Assembly: GCF_014904745.1 (NCBI RefSeq)
Contig: NZ_JACZCS010000025.1
Location: 1-64,000, forward strand
Origin: Oricola nitratireducens
Lineage (GTDB): Bacteria > Pseudomonadota > Alphaproteobacteria > Rhizobiales > Rhizobiaceae
Direction of reading: 5' to 3'
Length of the DNA: 64,000 nt
Below, in pieces: positions 58,930 through 64,000 of this stretch. A program made the position numbers and the translations under genes. Every line of letters begins with the position of its first letter. Position 1 is the stretch's first letter. The notes under the pieces were generated by a model. It saw only the letters and a program-made list of their open reading frames with translations, was not told the DNA's origin and ran no database searches.

Positions 58930-60303
58930 ATGACTTTTCAGAACTATTCGCTCGACCAGATGCGCGCGATGGACAATGCACATCACCTGCATCCCTTCAC
59001 CGACCACAAGGACCTGCGCGCCGCGGGCACGCGCATCATCACCCGCGCCGACGGGCCGTTCATCTACGACACCGAGGGCAAGGAGATCCTCGACGGCATG
59101 GCGGGGCTGTGGTGCGTCAACGCCGGCTACGGCCGCGAGGAACTGGTCGAGGCCGCGACCAGGCAGATGCGCGAGCTGCCCTATTACAACTCGTTCTTCC
59201 GCTGCACGACGCCGGCGCCGGCGCTGTTGGCGCACAAGCTTGCCGAGATCGCGCCGGCCCACATGAACCAGGTGTTCTACGGCTCGTCCGGCTCGGAGGC
59301 CAACGACACGGCGCTCAGGCTCGTGCGTCACTACTGGGCGCTGGAAGGCAAGCCCGAAAAGAACATGATCATCTCGCGCAACTGGGCCTATCACGGCTCG
59401 ACGATCGCCGGCACGTCGCTTGGCGGCATGACGGGGATGCACGAACAGCTCCACGGCGCGGTGCCGAACATCGTCCACGTGATGTGCCCCTATGCGTTCG
59501 AGAACGCGCATCCGGGCGAGAGCGACCACGATTTCGGCCTGCGCGCGGCAAAGGCCGTGGAGGACGCCATCCTGGAAGCGGGGGCCGACAAGGTCGCCGC
59601 CTTCATCGGCGAGCCGATCATGGGCGCGGGCGGCGTCAAGATTCCGCCGGCGAGTTACTGGCCGGAAATCCAGCGCATCTGCCAGAAATACGACATCCTG
59701 CTGATGCTCGACGAGGTGATCACCGGTTACGGCCGCACCGGCGAATGGTTCGCCGCGCAGTCGATGGACATCAAGGCGGACACGATGACAACCGCGAAGG
59801 GCCTGACCTCGGGCTACCAGCCGCTATCGGCGCTGCTCGTCGGCGATCGCATCGCCAACACGCTGGTGGAAAAGGGCGGCGAGTTCAATCACGGCTACAC
59901 CTATTCGGGCCATCCGGTGGCCTGCGCGGTGGGGCTGAAGAACATCGAGATCATCGAGCGTGAGGGACTGGTCGATCGCGTGCGCGAGGATACCGGTCCT
60001 TACCTGCGCGAGGCGCTGACGGCGGCGCTGGGCGACCATCCGCTGGTCGGCGAAATCCGCACCTTCGGTTTCATGGGCGCTATCGAGATCGTCAAGGATC
60101 GCGACACCCGCGAACGCTTCCAGCCGCTGGGCTCCGCGCCCGTGGTCATTCGCGACCATGCAATCGAAAACGGCCTGATGCTGCGGGCGACGATGGACAC
60201 GATGATCATGTCGCCGCCGCTGATCTGGACCAGGGACACGATCGACATGGCTGTGGATCGCCTGCGCAAGGCGTTCGACAGCGCCGTCAAGGAACTGCGC
60301 TAG
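58930..60303 (+). CDS. Class III (omega) PLP-dependent aminotransferase
   Basis: A 457-residue class III aminotransferase. The PLP lysine is Lys290 (TTAKGLTSGYQPL), with DEVITGYGRTG from Asp261 and YGSSGSEANDTALRL for phosphate binding. A perfect AGGAGG lies before the ATG. The subgroup includes putrescine, beta-alanine and taurine:pyruvate aminotransferases; HPFTDHKDL near the start fits the polyamine/beta-alanine set, but the donor cannot be fixed. A strong hairpin follows. Confidence 0.9.
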   Translation: MTFQNYSLDQMRAMDNAHHLHPFTDHKDLRAAGTRIITRADGPFIYDTEGKEILDGMAGLWCVNAGYGREELVEAATRQMRELPYYNSFFRCTTPAPALLAHKLAEIAPAHMNQVFYGSSGSEANDTALRLVRHYWALEGKPEKNMIISRNWAYHGSTIAGTSLGGMTGMHEQLHGAVPNIVHVMCPYAFENAHPGESDHDFGLRAAKAVEDAILEAGADKVAAFIGEPIMGAGGVKIPPASYWPEIQRICQKYDILLMLDEVITGYGRTGEWFAAQSMDIKADTMTTAKGLTSGYQPLSALLVGDRIANTLVEKGGEFNHGYTYSGHPVACAVGLKNIEIIEREGLVDRVREDTGPYLREALTAALGDHPLVGEIRTFGFMGAIEIVKDRDTRERFQPLGSAPVVIRDHAIENGLMLRATMDTMIMSPPLIWTRDTIDMAVDRLRKAFDSAVKELR

Positions 60304-60314
60304 ACCGGCACAAC

Positions 60315-60342
60315 GGCGCGCCGCGGCACATCGCGGCGCGCC
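60315..60342 (+). terminator. Strong hairpin after the aminotransferase gene
   Basis: GGCGCGCCGCG (60315-60325), loop GCACAT, CGCGGCGCGCC (60332-60342): perfect 11-bp stem, 11 bases after the stop, no clear T-run. Confidence 0.5.
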
Positions 60343-60370
60343 GCCACGTCCGTCTCTGTCTAAGACCTGC

Positions 60371-60925
60371 TCAGTCGAAGATCTTGCCGAGGCGCTTCTG
60401 TTCGGCGGCGTCGAAGGCGAGCTGTTCGCGATTGTGTTCGTGCCGGTTGCGTTTCAGCACGACCTCGGCGGCCACATCGAGACTGTCGCAGGACTTCTTC
60501 GCCGGGATGGCTTCCAGTTCGTCGGCGATCTTGGCGGCGTATTTCTCCGCGATGGCGATATGGACGTCTTCATGCTCGCGGGCGTAGTTGGCGAGATATT
60601 TCCACGCCGAGCGCAGTTCAGGATCGCTGGACGGGTGCTGGCGCCAGCGCGGCAGCGTGACATTCGCCTCGATGCGGAACTTTGCGCTTGAGTACCGGCA
60701 GTTGCCGTCGCTTTCGTCGTAGCGAATCGCGACGGGCACGAACTTGATGGCGGTGGATGCCAGCGCATGGCCCTTGAGCGGCCCCTTGCGAGCGATTTCG
60801 CGGTCGAGATCGGCGCCGGTCACGCCGGAAATATTGTAGTAGGTGGTGGTGATGCGCGACGTGGTGCAACCCGCCGCGAGAAGGCCGGCAGCGGCGATCA
60901 GCCCGATTCGCACCCAGTGGCTCAT
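60371..60925 (-). CDS. DUF922 lipoprotein (putative secreted zinc protease)
   Basis: A 184-residue protein. From MSHWVRIGLIAAAGLLAAGC it is a lipoprotein (lipobox LAAGC, Cys20). The DUF922 part contains REHEDVHIAIAEKYA, where HEDVH (residues 118-122) is the HExxH-like zinc site of this family, and YYNISGVTGADLDREIARKG at its N-terminal side. A periplasmic protease role is suggested by family only. Start choice among three nearby ATGs is uncertain; 60925 is used. Confidence 0.83.
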   Translation of the reverse strand: MSHWVRIGLIAAAGLLAAGCTTSRITTTYYNISGVTGADLDREIARKGPLKGHALASTAIKFVPVAIRYDESDGNCRYSSAKFRIEANVTLPRWRQHPSSDPELRSAWKYLANYAREHEDVHIAIAEKYAAKIADELEAIPAKKSCDSLDVAAEVVLKRNRHEHNREQLAFDAAEQKRLGKIFD

Positions 60926-61245
60926 GCGCATTCCATTTCGCATCCCGGCGATCCGTATCTTTTTCTTGATACCGCATATCGCGGCAAGCGCCAGTCCTTA
61001 ACATCAAGATATGACCGCTGCGGGGCGCGAATGCGAGGGGCCATTTGCCGCAATGACCAAGATATGGCCGTTCCGGCGGGAAAAAACGCCAAATCGGAGC
61101 GCCGGGAGCGCTGCCGCAAGGGAAGAAATGCGGCGGTGCGCAGGCCAGCGGCATCCCGACTTGTTAATTGAAAAAACTGCCAAATTTATGTTTGCTTAAG
61201 GTCTCAATAACCTCGTGGTAACCCTGTTGGTCCTATTGTCCGGAA

Positions 61246-61472
61246 GAGGCGACAAACAATCGCCTCCGCCTCCGGAGAAGGTACTGCGTACCGGAGTCTT
61301 GTTTCCTCCGCCGCGTTTTTGGCGGACTCCAGACAACCGGATTATCCGGTGACCGCAAGCGACGCCAGCGTTGCCTGCGGTTATGGTGCTGGTACAATGG
61401 GCGCGCGCGTCCCGCCTTCAAATCCCGCCGATAGTGCTTTTCACCGGACTGCTCTTCCAGTAGCGAAGAGCG
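61246..61472 (+). ncRNA. Structured leader candidate before cobQ, with Shine-Dalgarno hairpin
   Basis: The 548-base gap before cobQ holds a row of hairpins: GAGGCGA/TCGCCTC (61246-61266), alternative stems CTCCGG/CCGGAG (61270-61296) or GGTAC/GTACC (61280-61292), TCCGCC/GGCGGA (61307-61326), ACCGGA/TCCGGT (61336-61350) and ACCGCA/TGCGGT (61352-61381). Just before the gene GCTCTTC (61451-61457) pairs with GAAGAGC (61465-61471), which covers the GAAGAG ribosome site. No canonical cobalamin-riboswitch B12 box is seen. A possible promoter (TTGCCT 61371, TACAAT 61393) would exclude the upstream hairpins from the transcript, so the RNA nature is unproven. The part 60926-61245 shows nothing. Confidence 0.4.
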
Positions 61473-61473
61473 C

Positions 61474-62928
61474 ATGACCAAGGCGATCATGTTTCAGGGA
61501 ACGGGCTCGGATGTCGGCAAGACGGTGCTGGTTGCCGGGCTTTGCCGCCTGTTTGCCAATCGTGGCATGACGGTCAGGCCGTTCAAGCCGCAGAACATGT
61601 CGAACAACGCCGCCGTCGCCGACGATGGCGGCGAGATCGGGCGGGCGCAGTGGCTGCAGGCGCTGGCCTGCCGGACGCCCGCCTCCGTGCACATGAACCC
61701 GGTGCTGCTGAAGCCGCAGAGCGAAAACGGCAGCCAGATCGTCGTGCAGGGCAAGCTGCGCGGCGAGGCGAAGGGACGCGACTACCAGAGGCTGAAGCCG
61801 GAGCTTCTGGCCGGCGTGCTGGAAAGCTACGAGCGGATGCGCGCGGAAGCCGACATCGTGCTGGTCGAAGGCGCGGGTTCACCGGCGGAAATCAACCTGC
61901 GGGCCGGCGACATCGCCAATATGGGCTTCGCGACGGCGGCCGGCGTGCCGGTGGTGCTGGTCGGCGACATCGACCGTGGCGGGGTGATCGCCTCGCTGGT
62001 GGGAACGCATGCGATCCTGCCGGAAACCGACCGCGCGATGATCCGCGGCTTCCTGATCAACAAGTTTCGCGGCGATGTCAGCCTGTTCGACGACGGGCTG
62101 TCGGCGATCTCGCGGCATACCGGATGGCGTTCCTTCGGGGTGCTGCCCTGGCTGAAGGACGCGGCGCGCCTTCCGGCGGAGGATTCGGTCGCGCTCGACC
62201 GGATCATCGCCGGGTCGGGCAAGGGCATCACTATCGCCGTGCCGGTGCCCGACCGTATCGCCAATTTCGACGATCTCGATCCGCTGGCCGCCGAGGAGGG
62301 CGTCGAGGTCGTGTTCGTGCGGCCGGGCGAGCGGCTGCCGGCCGACGCGGCGGCGGTCGTCATTCCGGGATCGAAATCGACCATCGCCGACCTGATCCGC
62401 TTTCGCGAAAACGGCTGGGATGCCGACATCCGCGCACATACGGCGCGCGGCGGCCATGTCGCCGGCATTTGCGGCGGCTATCAGATGCTGGGACGGGTGG
62501 TGCGCGATCCGCTTGGCCTCGAGGGCTCGATCCGCGAAACCGGGGGGCTCGGCCTGCTCGACGTCGAGACGGACATGGCGCCGGAAAAGCGTGTCGAGAA
62601 CGCTTCGGCGCATTCCACCGTGTATGGCGTCGACCTGACCGGATACGAGATCCATCTGGGGGTTACCGGCGGTCCGGATTGCGTGCGGCCGGCGCTGACA
62701 ATCGGCGGCCGGCCGGACGGCGCGGTCTCGGCCGACGGGCGGGTGTTCGGAACCTATCTGCACGGGCTTTTCGACAGCGGGCCATTCCGCGCCGCCTGGC
62801 TGGAAAGCCTCGGCGCCCGGTCCTCGGGCGGCGATCACCGCGGGATCGTCGATGCGGCGCTCGATGCCATCGCGGCGGAGATGGAGCGCCATCTCGACAT
62901 CGAGGCATTGCTGGCGGCGGCGGGGTGA
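61474..62928 (+). CDS. cobQ: Cobyric acid synthase
   Basis: A 484-residue ATP-dependent amidotransferase of cobalamin synthesis, which amidates four side chains of adenosylcobyrinic acid diamide. The P-loop-like [11 protein letters not shown] is at residues 7-17, [14 protein letters not shown] and [13 protein letters not shown] are conserved substrate segments, and the glutamine amidotransferase half has Cys333 in [11 protein letters not shown] and the His in [12 protein letters not shown]. Full length. Its presence supports the B12-dependent reactions in the window. A hairpin before the start may hide its ribosome site. Confidence 0.95.
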   Translation: MTKAIMFQGTGSDVGKTVLVAGLCRLFANRGMTVRPFKPQNMSNNAAVADDGGEIGRAQWLQALACRTPASVHMNPVLLKPQSENGSQIVVQGKLRGEAKGRDYQRLKPELLAGVLESYERMRAEADIVLVEGAGSPAEINLRAGDIANMGFATAAGVPVVLVGDIDRGGVIASLVGTHAILPETDRAMIRGFLINKFRGDVSLFDDGLSAISRHTGWRSFGVLPWLKDAARLPAEDSVALDRIIAGSGKGITIAVPVPDRIANFDDLDPLAAEEGVEVVFVRPGERLPADAAAVVIPGSKSTIADLIRFRENGWDADIRAHTARGGHVAGICGGYQMLGRVVRDPLGLEGSIRETGGLGLLDVETDMAPEKRVENASAHSTVYGVDLTGYEIHLGVTGGPDCVRPALTIGGRPDGAVSADGRVFGTYLHGLFDSGPFRAAWLESLGARSSGGDHRGIVDAALDAIAAEMERHLDIEALLAAAG

Positions 62929-62932
62929 TGCG

Positions 62933-63772
62933 TCAGGCGGCGTTCGAGCCGTTTTCCGATTTCGGGTCCAAATCCGGATCCATCGCGCTATCCGCGCGCG
63001 AATGCCAGATCGCCGGCAGACCGTTGAACTCGCAACCGTTGCGGCCGCCGCGCTTGGCCCGGTAGAGGGCGAAATCGGCGCCCTGGTAGATCGTCTGGTA
63101 GGATGCGCCGCGCGGGTAGAGCGCGCCGCCGACGCTCGCGGTCACCTTGATGATCTCGCCCTCGTAATGGGTCTTGCAATCCTCGAGCGCGGCGCGAATG
63201 CGCTCGGCCGCGATTACCGCGCCGGAAGCGCCCGCATTGATCAGAAAGACGCCGAATTCCTCGCCGCCGATGCGGGCGACGTGATCGCGCTCGAAGACGT
63301 TGCCGGCGATGCAGACGCTGACCATGCGCAGCACGTGGTCGCCGGCGGCATGGCCATGGGTGTCGTTGATCGTCTTGAAGTGATCGATGTCGATGATGAT
63401 CAGCGCATCCTCGGTGGGATTGCCGTCGTCGGGTTCGGCGTTGCGGCGATGGATCTTTTCTTCCAGCGCGGTGCGGTTGAGAAGGCCGGTCAAGCCGTCG
63501 CGGTGCGCCATTTCCCTCAGATGCGCGTTAAACGCGCTCATTTTCAATGACATATAGGCAAACAGGCCGACAAAGGGTGTCGCGATGGCCATCGTGACGA
63601 AGAACCCGAATATTCGCAGTTCCTTGCCGTGGTTCGCTGCGATTTCCGGGAAGTACCAGTTGTACATCAACTGGGTCACGATCACCGAGACAAAGGCAAT
63701 AACCAGCGACCAGAGCAGCGTTTTGCGAAACGCAGCCGAAATGTCATTCACGATGAAGAGGCGCTCAATCAT
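62933..63772 (-). CDS. Membrane-bound diguanylate cyclase
   Basis: A 279-residue protein with two membrane segments (about 18-37 and 54-77) and a GGDEF domain from about 85. The active-site motif is GGEEF (169-173) and LIIIDIDHFKTINDTHGH is the conserved metal-binding part, so c-di-GMP synthesis is likely. The RxxD inhibitory site is not present at the usual place before GGEEF. There is no separate sensory domain apart from the short periplasmic loop. Convergent with cobQ. The last 228 bases of the window show no gene. Confidence 0.92.
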   Translation of the reverse strand: MIERLFIVNDISAAFRKTLLWSLVIAFVSVIVTQLMYNWYFPEIAANHGKELRIFGFFVTMAIATPFVGLFAYMSLKMSAFNAHLREMAHRDGLTGLLNRTALEEKIHRRNAEPDDGNPTEDALIIIDIDHFKTINDTHGHAAGDHVLRMVSVCIAGNVFERDHVARIGGEEFGVFLINAGASGAVIAAERIRAALEDCKTHYEGEIIKVTASVGGALYPRGASYQTIYQGADFALYRAKRGGRNGCEFNGLPAIWHSRADSAMDPDLDPKSENGSNAA

Positions 63773-64000
63773 TCGTGCCCGGATAGCCAGCCCTGTTTAA
63801 TCCGGTCCTGTTTAGACCGGTTGGGTTAACATGCGTAGACGTTGGCGGGGCTCGAACAGATATCGTAACGAGCGTGGTTAACCCATGGTAACCGGTGCTG
63901 CCGGTGTGCCGATTCGGGCCGTCGCAAACGCGATTGACTCCGGGCCGCGGCGGGGCCTAAAGCTTTGTATGCATGGTTCCCGCGATGCCGAGCGCGAAGC

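Noticed and set aside
60926-61473. Canonical cobalamin riboswitch before cobQ
   Set aside because: I looked on both strands for the B12 box and the conserved core and did not find them; reported instead as an unassigned structured region.
1-64000. rRNA, tRNA, insertion sequences, prophage or integrase genes
   Set aside because: No sequence with these features was recognised on either strand; the only mobile-looking items are short palindromic repeats.

Overview
The window is GC-rich, plasmid-free-looking chromosomal DNA from an alphaproteobacterium, most likely a marine or saline member of the Rhizobiales (Hyphomicrobiales). The evidence is the gene content: sarcosine oxidase soxBD, DUF1194, DUF930, DUF1488, DUF922 and ExoD proteins and several tiny Rhizobiales-type ORFs, together with osmolyte-catabolism genes (DMSP lyase, glycine betaine-type methyltransferases, hydroxyectoine genes) and P-stress lipid genes. 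No rRNA, tRNA, CRISPR, transposase or phage gene was seen.

Layout. 1-1.35 kb: start of soxD and complete soxB (minus). 1.5-4.4 kb: MscS-type channel and a small secreted protein. 4.5-9.1 kb: FAD/GcvT-type methylamine dehydrogenase, two tandem DUF1194 proteins and the wreck of a third. 9.1-17.7 kb: a minus-strand one-carbon block with a GlxA/GbdR-like regulator, a corrinoid reactivase (RACE/RamA-like), a methyl-THF:corrinoid methyltransferase, metF, metV, a 'virulence factor' domain protein, exoD and DUF1638. 17.7-20.4 kb: two glycosyltransferases. 20.5-23.9 kb: corrinoid protein, divergent MttB-family methyltransferase 1 and a 4Fe-4S protein. 23.9-29.3 kb: ECF sigma/VWA pair, a glyoxalase-like protein and eutBC. 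29.4-34.5 kb: repeats, a low-GC two-gene insert and membrane proteins. 34.7-40.4 kb: MttB-family methyltransferase 2, dddP and a second FAD/GcvT dehydrogenase. 40.4-42.3 kb: transglutaminase and small proteins. 42.5-45.4 kb: plcP-btaA-btaB betaine-lipid operon behind a candidate Pho box. 45.5-54.9 kb: housekeeping, transport and sensing genes. 55-56 kb: BHMT-like homocysteine methyltransferase. 56-64 kb: a reductase, regulators, an aminotransferase, cobQ and a diguanylate cyclase.

How it fits together. The proteins form a corrinoid-centred methyl-transfer network. MttB enzymes would take methyl groups from quaternary amines (or sulfonium compounds) onto a small corrinoid protein; the MtgA/AcsE-like enzyme exchanges them with tetrahydrofolate; MetF/MetV connects methyl-THF with methylene-THF; the BHMT-like enzyme could pass the methyl group to homocysteine, so that three separate proteins replace MetH; the RACE protein re-reduces inactive Co(II). 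The two FAD/GcvT dehydrogenases and SoxBD would continue demethylation from dimethylglycine to glycine, and cobQ supports cobamide synthesis.

The most unusual signal is that five proteins expected to touch the corrinoid protein (RACE, MtgA-like, MttB1, MttB2, BHMT-like) each carry an Arg/Gly/Ala-rich terminal tail, whereas the corrinoid protein itself starts with a strongly acidic segment. A shared AAAGA-NN-TCTTT-type palindrome lies before two of these genes. Other unexplained items are structured RNA-like leaders before cobQ and a chemoreceptor gene, and a leader repeat with compensatory stem changes placed in front of two different small ORFs.
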